Shown: piece after piece, positions 16,718 through 24,717 of the stretch
How the letters are laid out: the number at the start of each line of letters is the position of its first letter
How positions within the stretch are numbered: the stretch's first letter is position 1
Source of the DNA: Bacillota bacterium
Lineage (GTDB): Bacteria; Bacillota; Clostridia; Lachnospirales; Lachnospiraceae
Length of the DNA: 64,000 bases
Assembly: GCA_023409535.1 (NCBI GenBank)
Contig: JAEYGZ010000050.1
Coordinates: 28,873 to 92,872 of the forward strand
Reading direction: 5' to 3'
Position numbers and translations under genes: made by a program
The notes under the pieces: generated by a model
The model's input: only the letters and a program-made list of their open reading frames with translations
Told to the model about the DNA's origin: nothing
Database searches by the model: none

Positions 16718-18943
16718 TCACTTTTTATAGTAACCGGCAGCTTCCTGATAATAATTCGTTAAAACTGCCTGATTGTTCAGCTTCTTCACCCCGTCCACCA
16801 TCTTAAACACGAAGTTCTCCAGCTTCTGTGTGTATTCCTCCTTGGATATCTGTCCTCCGGATACATAGGTCAGCCCCTTCTCCCAGCTGGCGGTCAGCTC
16901 CGCATTCAGAAGAGATTTAATGGAGGAGTTCACAACATCATAGATTAATTCCCCAAGCTGAGTGGGTGTGATGATCTGCGTCTTCTTATTCAGATTAAGA
17001 TAGGTGATGTTAACCAGCTTATTCAATATCTCGGCCCGGGTGGCACTGGTACCGATTCCGCTGCCCTTAATCTGTGCACGAAGCTCCTCATCCTCAATCA
17101 ACTGTCCTGCATTCTCCATGGCCAGAATCAGGGAACCGGAGCCGTAACGCTTAGGCGGAGCAGTCTCACCCTCCTTGATGGTAAGGATTCGCACCGGCAG
17201 CTTCTCACCCTTCTTCAGGTTCATGACCATCTGCAATAATGCCTGATCATTACTTTCTTCCTCACCGGCATCGGAATCCTCCTGATCTCCCTTATCCTCT
17301 GCACCGGCTTTGCTGCGGTCACCACTCTTACGGCTGGCACTTTGCCCCGATTTATCGCCATAGCTTCCAAGAACCTTCAGATAGCCCTCCTTGTCCAGCA
17401 TGCGAAAGGAAGCAAAAAAGCTCTCACCTTCAATCTTGGCCACTATATTAATCTTACGGTATTCCGCTGCCGGATAGAAAATGCTTAAGAAACGCCTTGC
17501 AATGGTTTCGTAAACCCTCATTGCAAGCTGGGACAGGGAACCCATAGCACCCAATCCCTGCCCGGTAGGTATGATGGCATAATGGTCCGTAATCTGACTG
17601 TCGTTCACATATCTGGTCTTTGCGATATTCTTATAGGAGCCCTGCTCCATGATCTCGGTAACAAATGTGCTAAACTGCCCAAGGCTCTGCAGCCCTTTGA
17701 TATTCTTATAAATCTCCTTGGCAACTGCCGTGGACAATACTCTGGCATCCGTTCTCGGATAGGTTACCAGCTTCTTCTCATAAAGCTCCTGGGTAATCTT
17801 TAAGGTCTCATCCGGACTGATCTTAAAGAATCTGGAGCAGTCATTCTGCAGCTCGGCCAGGTTATAGAGCAAAGGCGGATTCTTCGTCTCCTTCTTCTTC
17901 TCCATCTGTGTGATCTCAGCCAGTAAACGGTCAGGTGGCAGGATCGTTTTATTCTGTCCGGAGACACCGTCTGTCTGCTTACTGATCGTTTGTTCTTCCT
18001 GTTTTGCCTCCCAGGTTCCGTCATCAAGCAGTACCGGTCTTTGTCCCGCCAGCTCCGAGATCAGCTTCATAGCCGAGGTTTTCTCGGAAAAACCATTTTC
18101 CTTATATAATAAGGGAGAATTATAATATCTTGAGCCTTCTACGGCACGAAATTCAGCCATAAATTCTTTTCCTGCTGACAAAGCTCCCCCATCCTCTGAT
18201 GGATTGCCATCCGTTATCAGCCCGCCGGGCAGCTGAAGTCCGCTGAGAACACGGTAAAACGGAGTTTTCACAAAGCTGCGGATTTCACGCTCTCTTCTGA
18301 CAACCATTCCAAGCACGCAGGTCATCACACGTCCTACGGAGATTGCATTCCATTTCTGGGAATTCAAAAGTCTCTGAACCTCGTTGCCATATTTTAATGT
18401 TAGGATACGGGAAAAATTAATTCCCATCAGGTAATCCTCCTGGGCACGCAAATAAGCCGCGTTCGCCAGCGGATCATAGGCCGATAAGGGCTTTGCCTCA
18501 CGGATACCGCGGAGTATTTCCTCTTCCGTCTGGGAGTCTATCCAGACACGTCTTCTGTCCTTGGACTTCGAAACCTTTGCCTCCTGCTCCACGAGGCGGT
18601 ATATGTACTCTCCTTCCCGTCCGGAGTCGGTACAGACATAAATGGTGTCCACATCCTTACGGGTAAGCAGTCCCTTTACAATATTAAATTGCTTCCTGAC
18701 ATTAGAGATAACCTCGTATTTATATTCCTTGGGAAGGAAGGGCAGCGTATCCATACTCCACTTCTTCAGAGCAGGGTCATAAACCTCAGGATAACTCATG
18801 GTGATCAGATGTCCGACACACCAGGTCACGACTGCTTCTTCCGATTCTATGTAACCGTCCTGCTTTTTGCCGCTGATTTTTAAGGCCTTGGCAAATTCTG
18901 CTGCAACGCTTGGCTTCTCCGCAATATATAAGCTCTTTGACAT
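16718..18943 (-). CDS. topB: DNA topoisomerase III (type IA)
   Basis: A 741-residue type IA topoisomerase that relaxes and decatenates DNA by passing a strand through a transient break. The Toprim domain has IAEKPS (Glu9) and TDSGREGE (105-112), the TopB-type variant of the DxD motif. The catalytic tyrosine is Tyr395 in TYPRTD. The C-terminus lacks zinc fingers. Two hydrophilic insertions, around 240-340 and 505-560 (the latter rich in Ser, Asp, Glu and Gly), make it longer than the Bacillus TopB core. It is a single gene. Several Firmicutes carry such TopB paralogues on the chromosome as well as on conjugative elements; no element genes are seen here. Confidence 0.94.
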   Translation of the reverse strand: MSKSLYIAEKPSVAAEFAKALKISGKKQDGYIESEEAVVTWCVGHLITMSYPEVYDPALKKWSMDTLPFLPKEYKYEVISNVRKQFNIVKGLLTRKDVDTIYVCTDSGREGEYIYRLVEQEAKVSKSKDRRRVWIDSQTEEEILRGIREAKPLSAYDPLANAAYLRAQEDYLMGINFSRILTLKYGNEVQRLLNSQKWNAISVGRVMTCVLGMVVRREREIRSFVKTPFYRVLSGLQLPGGLITDGNPSEDGGALSAGKEFMAEFRAVEGSRYYNSPLLYKENGFSEKTSAMKLISELAGQRPVLLDDGTWEAKQEEQTISKQTDGVSGQNKTILPPDRLLAEITQMEKKKETKNPPLLYNLAELQNDCSRFFKISPDETLKITQELYEKKLVTYPRTDARVLSTAVAKEIYKNIKGLQSLGQFSTFVTEIMEQGSYKNIAKTRYVNDSQITDHYAIIPTGQGLGAMGSLSQLAMRVYETIARRFLSIFYPAAEYRKINIVAKIEGESFFASFRMLDKEGYLKVLGSYGDKSGQSASRKSGDRSKAGAEDKGDQEDSDAGEEESNDQALLQMVMNLKKGEKLPVRILTIKEGETAPPKRYGSGSLILAMENAGQLIEDEELRAQIKGSGIGTSATRAEILNKLVNITYLNLNKKTQIITPTQLGELIYDVVNSSIKSLLNAELTASWEKGLTYVSGGQISKEEYTQKLENFVFKMVDGVKKLNNQAVLTNYYQEAAGYYKK

Positions 18944-19136
18944 GATTGACCAACTTTCTGTAGTAATATGCCTATGTTAGGCAGTGCGCCTGTGTCAGAC
19001 GCACAATAATACGAAATACCCCGTCTATTATAACCCATTATCCCTGTTCGGACAAATATAAAATAGTCTCAGATGGCAAGTAACTGATTTGTGTACTTTA
19101 ATTAATCGAATACTACCAGAAAAGGAAGGAATTTTT

Positions 19137-19232
19137 ATGACCGAAATCAATTATGATATGTTAAGAAATAACCCACTAGGAAAGAACCAATACATAGAAG
19201 TATCATTAACAAAATGGTTAGTAAATAAGTGA
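19137..19232 (+). CDS. 31-codon ORF, possibly a gene remnant
   Basis: GGAAGGA lies five bases before the ATG and the frame runs 31 codons (MTEINYDMLR...). It overlaps the 3' end of the facing membrane-protein gene, so the two cannot both be under normal selection over that stretch. It may be a real small protein or the truncated head of a lost gene. Confidence is low. Confidence 0.25.
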   Translation: MTEINYDMLRNNPLGKNQYIEVSLTKWLVNK

Positions 19233-19464
19233 CTTTCTTATCTTCCTTATAATATTTAAGAATAATGTAAAATAACACCCCATAATAGGATAAAAATGAT
19301 ACGGTAATTGCTAATGCTCCCACAAGTATCCCAAATTGGATTCCATCAGCCAGCTCTTTTCTCCAATCAGCAAATCTAAAACAAACAAATATAAAATTAT
19401 GAAGCATGGAGGGGGTTATGATTAATACATTTAATAGTTTACTATTTTTTTTAATATCGTTCAT
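19147..19464 (-). CDS. hypothetical three-span membrane protein
   Basis: A 105-residue protein with three hydrophobic stretches (about 13-28, 43-69 and 78-101) and short charged loops (RFADWRKELADG, YKEDKKV). The ribosome binding site is poor (AGGGCGG, ten bases before the ATG). No family is recognised. It stands alone, and its last residues overlap a small ORF on the other strand. The codon use and A+T richness differ from the flanking housekeeping genes, so recent arrival or decay is possible. The neighbouring intergenic stretches 18944-19136 and 19465-19757 show no other clear feature. Confidence 0.5.
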   Translation of the reverse strand: MNDIKKNSKLLNVLIITPSMLHNFIFVCFRFADWRKELADGIQFGILVGALAITVSFLSYYGVLFYIILKYYKEDKKVTYLLTILLMILLCIGSFLVGYFLTYHN

Positions 19465-19757
19465 ATTTTACTGCCGCCCTATCATAAATAATCTTTCATC
19501 TCTGCGATATATCTGGAATATTATTCTATGATCATACTAACATATCTTGCATTTCTTTTCCAGCGGATGTTTTCTTTTACTGAATTTATTCGAATTTCTT
19601 TGAATTTGTCCATCCCGATTAGCAGCTCTCTGATATCTCATTCCATACAAATAATTTCACACTTTTTATTGAATAATGACCTTGTATCGGTTACAATAAA
19701 TGTAGTTATCAAAACTACTATACATCATGTTCAAGATATTATATACGGAGGAATACT

Positions 19758-20642
19758 ATGAGAGAGTTCCAGATATTCAGTGATTCAGCCTGCGATGTGC
19801 CGGAACAGCTGCTGACCAGCCATAATATAAAGCTTATTCCCTTCTATGTAAGCTTTGACCAGGATATCTATTATAAAGAAAATATCGAGATAACCAACGA
19901 AGATTTTTATGAAAGGTTATCAAAGGACAAGGCCGCAACCACCTCTCTTCCCACAGTCCAGGACTATATGAACGAATTCCGTGCCGTATTAAAAAACGGT
20001 AAGGATATTCTCTGCCTGTGCCTGACCCAAAAATTCAGCGGCTCCTATCAATCGGCAGTAAATGCGAAAACCATTCTGGAAGAGCAATATCCTGAGTCAA
20101 ATATCCGCATTATTGACAGCATTCAGGCAACCGGAGGGCAAGGTCTTCTGCTGCTTCAGATTGCTTATTTAAAAGCGCAGGGATTATCGCTTGAGGAAGT
20201 TGTTCAAAAGGCCGCGCTGCTTAAATCTACCGCAAGAATTATGTTCACCGTTGACAGCTTGGAATACTTAAGGAAGGGCCGCCGAATTGGAAAAGCCATC
20301 TCCCTGATGGGTGACAAGCTGGACTTAAAGCCCCTCATCCAATTAAGAGACGGTGAATTACTTCCCTACTCTAAAGTTCGGGGCCGTAAAAATTCCCTGG
20401 AGAAGCTGATTGTTATGACCGATGAATATTTTAAGGAAGCAGGGGAAGCTCCTGAGAATTATGATTTCTGCATCGCAGATGCCGCCACAATGGAGGACGC
20501 CCGGTATCTTAAGGACCTGCTGGAAAAATTTCTTAAGCAGCCCCTGAAGTATCCGGTATTTCAGATCGGTGTTACCATCGGTACCAATACGGGTCCCGGT
20601 GGAATTGGAATTTGTTTTATAAAAAAGTACAACCAGGTATAG
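19758..20642 (+). CDS. DegV family fatty acid-binding protein
   Basis: A 294-residue two-domain DegV protein. Family marks are FSDSACDVPEQLL at the start, TTSLPTVQDY near 61, the lipid headgroup loop SGSYQSA near 93-100, GGQGLLL near 124 and the VDSLEYLRKGRRIG segment near 169-182. These proteins bind fatty acids and feed them to the FakA/FakB kinase system in Firmicutes. Here the gene is not next to a FakA gene. GGAGG lies six bases before the ATG. A short single-span protein follows 51 bases later, probably in the same transcript. Confidence 0.92.
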   Translation: MREFQIFSDSACDVPEQLLTSHNIKLIPFYVSFDQDIYYKENIEITNEDFYERLSKDKAATTSLPTVQDYMNEFRAVLKNGKDILCLCLTQKFSGSYQSAVNAKTILEEQYPESNIRIIDSIQATGGQGLLLLQIAYLKAQGLSLEEVVQKAALLKSTARIMFTVDSLEYLRKGRRIGKAISLMGDKLDLKPLIQLRDGELLPYSKVRGRKNSLEKLIVMTDEYFKEAGEAPENYDFCIADAATMEDARYLKDLLEKFLKQPLKYPVFQIGVTIGTNTGPGGIGICFIKKYNQV

Positions 20643-20693
20643 ATAAGAATAAAATCATATATATTATTGTAGGAAGAAAGTGAGGGCATGACT

Positions 20694-20870
20694 ATGGCTA
20701 AGGATTATGTATCGTCGGAAGAAAGTGAGGCAAATGTAACCGTAAAAGTAGATGTCAGTAAGATTGTAAAGTATGTTTGTGCTGCGGGCATTGTTATTGT
20801 TGCTATCATCTTTGGTACCAAAACATTTCTAAAAATGCTGGAAAAAGGGTTCTTTGACACTCTTGACTAA
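20694..20870 (+). CDS. 58-residue single-span membrane protein
   Basis: I choose ATG 20694 because GAGGG sits eight bases upstream; the ATG six bases earlier is too close to it. The acidic N-terminus (about 25 residues) is followed by one membrane span (VKYVCAAGIVIVAIIFGTKTFL) and a short tail. No family is recognised. It lies just after the DegV gene and just before a terminator, which suggests co-transcription. Confidence 0.6.
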   Translation: MAKDYVSSEESEANVTVKVDVSKIVKYVCAAGIVIVAIIFGTKTFLKMLEKGFFDTLD

Positions 20871-20897
20871 GAGCTGAGGATATAAAAGCAAGCGGTG

Positions 20898-20945
20898 AAA
20901 GGGCAGTATGCACATTCCATGAGGAATTGCCATGCTGCCCTTTTT
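20898..20945 (+). terminator. terminator after the DegV unit
   Basis: AAAGGGCAG(T)ATG pairs with CATGCTGCCCTTT and ends in TTTTT. There is one G-T wobble in the stem. Confidence 0.85.
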
Positions 20946-21008
20946 ATAATTTAATTCTGATCTTTGCAGTCCGGTATACGACCCATGCTGCTTAAACTGA
21001 TTAAAGCT

Positions 21009-22247
21009 TTAGTATAAAGGATATTTATCGGTCAGTTCCTTCACCATAGCCATTGCCTTTGTCTTATTTGCTTCCACATCCTTTATCAGCAGATAAACAG
21101 CCTCCGCAATACTATCCATATCCTGCGTATTCATGCCCCTTGTGGTGACTGCTGCCGTACCCAGGCGGATACCGCTGGTAACAAAGGGCGAGGCAGGATC
21201 ATTGGGAACCGCATTCTTATTGCAGGTGATATTGGCGGCATCCAGAAGCTTCTCCGTATCCTTGCCGGTTACGCCCATATTCTGAAGATCCACCAGCATC
21301 AGATGGTTATCGGTACCTCCTGATACAAGATGAAATCCACGCTTCATCAAGCCGCCCGCCAGAGCCTGAGCATTCTCTATAATATGCTTTGCATAATCCT
21401 TAAAGCCTGGTTCCAGGGCTTCCTTAAAGCAAACTGCCTTTGCGGCAATTACGTGCATCAGCGGTCCGCCTTGAATTCCGGGGAAGATTGCTTTGTTCAG
21501 CTTATATTCTTCTGCAAATTCCGCGCTGGATAATATCATGCCGCCTCTCGGACCTCTTAAAGTCTTATGCGTTGTAGTTGTAGTAACGTGTGCATAAGGA
21601 ATGGGGCTCTGATGAAGACCGGCAGCTACCAGTCCTGCAATATGTGCCATATCCACCATCAGGAAAGCGCCAACCTCATCCGCGATCTCACGAAAAATTT
21701 TAAAATCTATCTTTCTGGCATAGGCGCTTGCTCCTGCAATAATCAGCTTCGGCTTTGCCTCCTTTGCGAGCTTTCGTACCTTCTCATAATCAATAAAGCC
21801 CTCGTCATTCACACCGTATGCAACGATATTAAAATAACTGCCGCTCATATTCACCGGGCTGCCGTGTGTCAGATGCCCGCCGTGAGCTAAATTCATACCA
21901 AGTACCGTGTCACCTGGCTTTAATAAAGCGAAGAATACTCCCATATTTGCCTGAGCTCCGGAATGAGGCTGAACATTGGCATAGGTGCAGCCAAACAATT
22001 CTTTGGCACGGTCAATTGCAAGATTTTCAGCAATATCCACATATTCACAGCCACCATAATATCTCTTACCTGGATAGCCTTCTGCATATTTATTGGTTAA
22101 CTGACTGCCCATGGCCGCCATGACTGCTTTACTTACAAAGTTTTCAGAGGCGATCAGCTCAATATGGCTGTTCTGTCTCTCGATCTCCAGTGATATTGCT
22201 TTGGCCAGTTCAGGGTCAAATGATTTTACGTCCTCAAATGAATACAT
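21009..22247 (-). CDS. glyA: serine hydroxymethyltransferase
   Basis: A pyridoxal-phosphate enzyme that interconverts serine and glycine while making 5,10-methylene-THF. I start at MYSFEDV (412 residues, the usual length); the ATG three codons upstream is too close to the AAAGGA site. The PLP lysine lies in TTTTTHKTLRGPRGG, and ELIASENF, YAEGYPGKRYYGG and VQPHSGAQAN are intact. It supplies methylene-THF that the MTHFR at the left edge could reduce. It follows cdd after 123 bases that hold two perfect palindromes, so it probably has its own control. Confidence 0.97.
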   Translation of the reverse strand: MYSFEDVKSFDPELAKAISLEIERQNSHIELIASENFVSKAVMAAMGSQLTNKYAEGYPGKRYYGGCEYVDIAENLAIDRAKELFGCTYANVQPHSGAQANMGVFFALLKPGDTVLGMNLAHGGHLTHGSPVNMSGSYFNIVAYGVNDEGFIDYEKVRKLAKEAKPKLIIAGASAYARKIDFKIFREIADEVGAFLMVDMAHIAGLVAAGLHQSPIPYAHVTTTTTHKTLRGPRGGMILSSAEFAEEYKLNKAIFPGIQGGPLMHVIAAKAVCFKEALEPGFKDYAKHIIENAQALAGGLMKRGFHLVSGGTDNHLMLVDLQNMGVTGKDTEKLLDAANITCNKNAVPNDPASPFVTSGIRLGTAAVTTRGMNTQDMDSIAEAVYLLIKDVEANKTKAMAMVKELTDKYPLY

Positions 22248-22279
22248 GTGCCTCATTTCCTTTCAGTATATAGTATATT

Positions 22280-22297
22280 TATACAGCATGCTGTATA
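22280..22297. promoter_or_regulatory. perfect 18-bp palindrome in the glyA upstream region
   Basis: TATACAGCATGCTGTATA, with a related half-site GTATACTGTAT about 10 bases upstream relative to glyA (plus 22303-22314). The arrangement suits a dimeric repressor or activator. No known regulator is matched. Confidence 0.5.
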
Positions 22298-22321
22298 TTT
22301 TCCATACAGTATACCATAGTC

Positions 22322-22337
22322 CTTTCCTTAAGGAAAG
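22322..22337. promoter_or_regulatory. perfect 16-bp palindrome between cdd and glyA
   Basis: CTTTCCTTAAGGAAAG. With no loop and no U tract, it is more likely a protein site than a terminator. Confidence 0.3.
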
Positions 22338-22370
22338 CACAAAATTCATCGGAAAGTATCTTCTCGGATG

Positions 22371-22988
22371 TTATATATTGTCCGGTCCAAAGCTAAGAGG
22401 CAATAGCTCCTCCAGGAAGAAGACCAGATAGTCCTCCTCCGATCTCGCCAGAATAACAAGAAAGCTCTTTGGATCAACAAACTCCCGCATAACCTGCCTG
22501 CAAACTCCACAGGGCGGACAGAAATCCTTCAAAACCCCCTCTTTTCCGCCGACAATGGCGATTGCCGAGAATTCGCGGTTTCCTTCACTGATTGCCTTAA
22601 AGAAGGCGGTCCGTTCCGCACAGTTCGTAGGGGAATAGGAGGCATTCTCGATATTGCAGCCCTGATATACCTTCTGCTCCTTGGTTAAGAGCGCCGCTCC
22701 TACATAATGCTTTGAATAGGGAGCATACGCCATATGCATGGCTTCAATCGCATCCCTTACCAGATTTTTAGCCATCGAATGGCTGACGATCTCGTGCTTT
22801 GCCAATAGTTCACCCTTATCTCTCAGTACCAGGCTGTTCTTGATTTCCTCATCCCTATGTTCACTTTGTGCTTCCTCTCCATGGCAATGACATACCTCCT
22901 GAGGGGTATCCTGATGATGCTCCTGTTGATGATTATCCTGCGGCTTCTTATCTTCCTGATTATTTTCCTTTTGATTATAATCCTGCAT
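22371..22988 (-). CDS. cdd: cytidine deaminase with a long His/Gln/Glu-rich N-terminal extension
   Basis: The last 130 residues are a normal tetramer-type cytidine deaminase. The zinc site is formed by NCAER (123-125 region) and PCGVC (159-163); the enzyme converts (deoxy)cytidine to (deoxy)uridine. Ahead of it are about 72 extra residues rich in Gln, Asn, His, Glu and Asp with a CHCHGEE cluster near 33-39. Strong AAGGAGG eight bases before the first usable ATG shows that the extension is translated. No ATG at the core has a site. It is the last gene of a deoD-deoC-cdd operon for nucleoside use. Confidence 0.93.
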   Translation of the reverse strand: MQDYNQKENNQEDKKPQDNHQQEHHQDTPQEVCHCHGEEAQSEHRDEEIKNSLVLRDKGELLAKHEIVSHSMAKNLVRDAIEAMHMAYAPYSKHYVGAALLTKEQKVYQGCNIENASYSPTNCAERTAFFKAISEGNREFSAIAIVGGKEGVLKDFCPPCGVCRQVMREFVDPKSFLVILARSEEDYLVFFLEELLPLSFGPDNI

Positions 22989-23029
22989 ATTCATAACCTC
23001 CTTAAATGACAGGTTAATATGGTCGGGAT

Positions 23030-23695
23030 CTAATATCCTGTTCCGGTTTGATTCTTTGCCAGCTTCACGATGCGGCTGGTGCCAAGTCTTGAGGCTCCAA
23101 GTGCAATAAACTTCTCTGCATCCTCAAAGGATGAAATTCCGCCTGCTGCCTTAATCCTGATATTCTTACCCACATGCTTTGCAAACAGGTCAACATCATC
23201 AAAGGTAGCTCCGGCCTTGGAAAAGCCGGTGGAAGTCTTGATAAAATCCGCCCCAGCTTCAGTTACAATCTCACACATCTTAATCTTTTCATCATCCGCA
23301 AGCAAGCAGGTCTCAATAATAACCTTCAGCATCCTGTTACCGCAAGCCTGCTTTAATTGCTTTATTTCTTCAAATATTTCATCGTGTCTTTGGTCTTTCA
23401 GCATTCCAAGGTTGATAACCATATCAATCTCGTCCGCTCCGTTCGCAATTGCATCCTTTGTCTCATATACCTTAACGGCGGTAGTATTATAGCCGTTGGG
23501 GAATCCGATCACGGTACATACCGCCATCTGATCCTTTACATAATCCTTTACCTGCTTCACATAGGAAGGCGGGATGCAGACAGATGCCACGCCATAAGTT
23601 ATGGCGTCATCGCAAATTTGTTTGATTTCCTCCCAGGTTGCTGTCTGCGTTAAAAGAGTATGATCCACCTTTTCAAATATATATTTCTTATCCAT
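23030..23695 (-). CDS. deoC: deoxyribose-phosphate aldolase
   Basis: A class I aldolase that splits 2-deoxyribose 5-phosphate into glyceraldehyde 3-phosphate and acetaldehyde. The start MDKKYIFEKVDHTLL (221 residues) is chosen for AAAGGAC upstream and for family length. Earlier in-frame starts run into deoD. The Schiff-base lysine is in FIKTSTGF and the second lysine in KVIIETCLL; both are intact, as is the NGADEIDMVINLG segment. It lies 17 bases after deoD and 41 bases before cdd, giving a compact deoxynucleoside breakdown operon. Confidence 0.96.
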   Translation of the reverse strand: MDKKYIFEKVDHTLLTQTATWEEIKQICDDAITYGVASVCIPPSYVKQVKDYVKDQMAVCTVIGFPNGYNTTAVKVYETKDAIANGADEIDMVINLGMLKDQRHDEIFEEIKQLKQACGNRMLKVIIETCLLADDEKIKMCEIVTEAGADFIKTSTGFSKAGATFDDVDLFAKHVGKNIRIKAAGGISSFEDAEKFIALGASRLGTSRIVKLAKNQTGTGY

Positions 23696-23712
23696 GCTTG
23701 GTTCGTCCTTTC

Positions 23713-24420
23713 TTATGCGATTTCCAGTGCAATTTCCATCATATCCCGGAAGGTCAGCTGTCTGTCCTCTGCCGATAAGGCTTCGCCGGTAAAGACATGA
23801 TCTGAAATGGTAAGCATGCAAAGTGCCTTCTTGCCTGCTCTGGCAGCGATCATATAAAGTGCCGCCGCCTCCATCTCAACCGCAAGGATGTTCATCTTGC
23901 GCCATAAGGAATTGGCATCCTTATTATCATCATAGAAGGTATCGGAGGAAAGCACATTTCCCACAACTGTCTTAATATTCATCCGATCAGCGGCTTCCAC
24001 CGCGCTCCGAAGCAGAGAATAATCTGCAATGGGTGCAAAGGTACCAGGCAGCTGATACTGTGCTGCATAATTCGAATTAGTGGACGCACCCATACCAATC
24101 ACAATGTCTCTCAGCTTCACATGGTCTGCTATTCCACCGGCAGAGCCAATTCGGATGATGTTATCCACATCATAAAAATGAAACAGTTCATAAGAATAAA
24201 TACCAATGGAGGGAATCCCCATGCCGCCGCCCATGACGGATACCTTCTTCCCTTTGTAGGTTCCGGTATAACCCAGCATATTTCTTACTTTATTAAAGCA
24301 AACCACATCCTCCAGATAGGTATCCGCAATGAATTTTGCTCTCAACGGATCACCCGGCATCAGTACAGTTTTTGCAATCTCTCCCGCTTTCGCTTCATTA
24401 TGGGGCGTAGGAATATTCAT
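23713..24420 (-). CDS. deoD: purine-nucleoside phosphorylase (DeoD type)
   Basis: A hexameric phosphorylase that turns purine (deoxy)nucleosides and phosphate into free base and (deoxy)ribose 1-phosphate. The start MNIPTPHNEAK is preceded by AAGGAGG, giving 235 residues, the DeoD length. Motifs include VLMPGDPLRAKFIA, GSAGGI and VEMEAAALY, with Asp in ISDH as the general acid. It is the first gene of the operon. An 11-bp inverted repeat and a divergent MATE gene lie upstream. Confidence 0.96.
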   Translation of the reverse strand: MNIPTPHNEAKAGEIAKTVLMPGDPLRAKFIADTYLEDVVCFNKVRNMLGYTGTYKGKKVSVMGGGMGIPSIGIYSYELFHFYDVDNIIRIGSAGGIADHVKLRDIVIGMGASTNSNYAAQYQLPGTFAPIADYSLLRSAVEAADRMNIKTVVGNVLSSDTFYDDNKDANSLWRKMNILAVEMEAAALYMIAARAGKKALCMLTISDHVFTGEALSAEDRQLTFRDMMEIALEIA

Positions 24421-24500
24421 ATTATTTCCTCCTTGATTATATTTTTCGTTATCATTAGTTTTCATAAACACACGAACCAATATACCTGCACAAATTATGA

Positions 24501-24530
24501 AGTGTGAAAATTGTTTCTTATTTTCACACT
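24501..24530. promoter_or_regulatory. operator-like inverted repeat upstream of deoD
   Basis: AGTGTGAAAAT and ATTTTCACACT form a perfect 11-bp inverted repeat with an 8-base spacer, 81 bases before the deoD start. A second palindrome, ATATGTTAACATAT, lies at 24535-24548. It could be the binding site for a nucleoside-responsive regulator. Confidence 0.5.
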
Positions 24531-24649
24531 ATTCATATGTTAACATATTTTAATAATAATGGCAATCTTTGTTCCTGGAGGCCTCTCAGTCATTTCACAA
24601 ATAATTTTATGAAAATGGTACCAATTTTCTGGAATTATATCATATTACA

Positions 24650-24677
24650 TTGTAATGCAAAAAATACATGCTATAAT
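24650..24677 (+). promoter_or_regulatory. promoter of the MATE gene with extended -10
   Basis: TTGTAA, 16 bases, TATAAT, with TG one base before the -10. Confidence 0.65.
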
Positions 24678-24717
24678 TTTCATATTGTTGTTTTTTCATT
24701 GAAAGGTGTGATATTAA

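Noticed and set aside
19528..19761. 77-codon frame before the DegV gene
   Set aside because: No ribosome binding site, it runs into the DegV start and its composition is that of A/T-rich intergenic DNA.
22248..22370. THF or glycine riboswitch before glyA
   Set aside because: The gap is too short and shows palindromes, not riboswitch core motifs.
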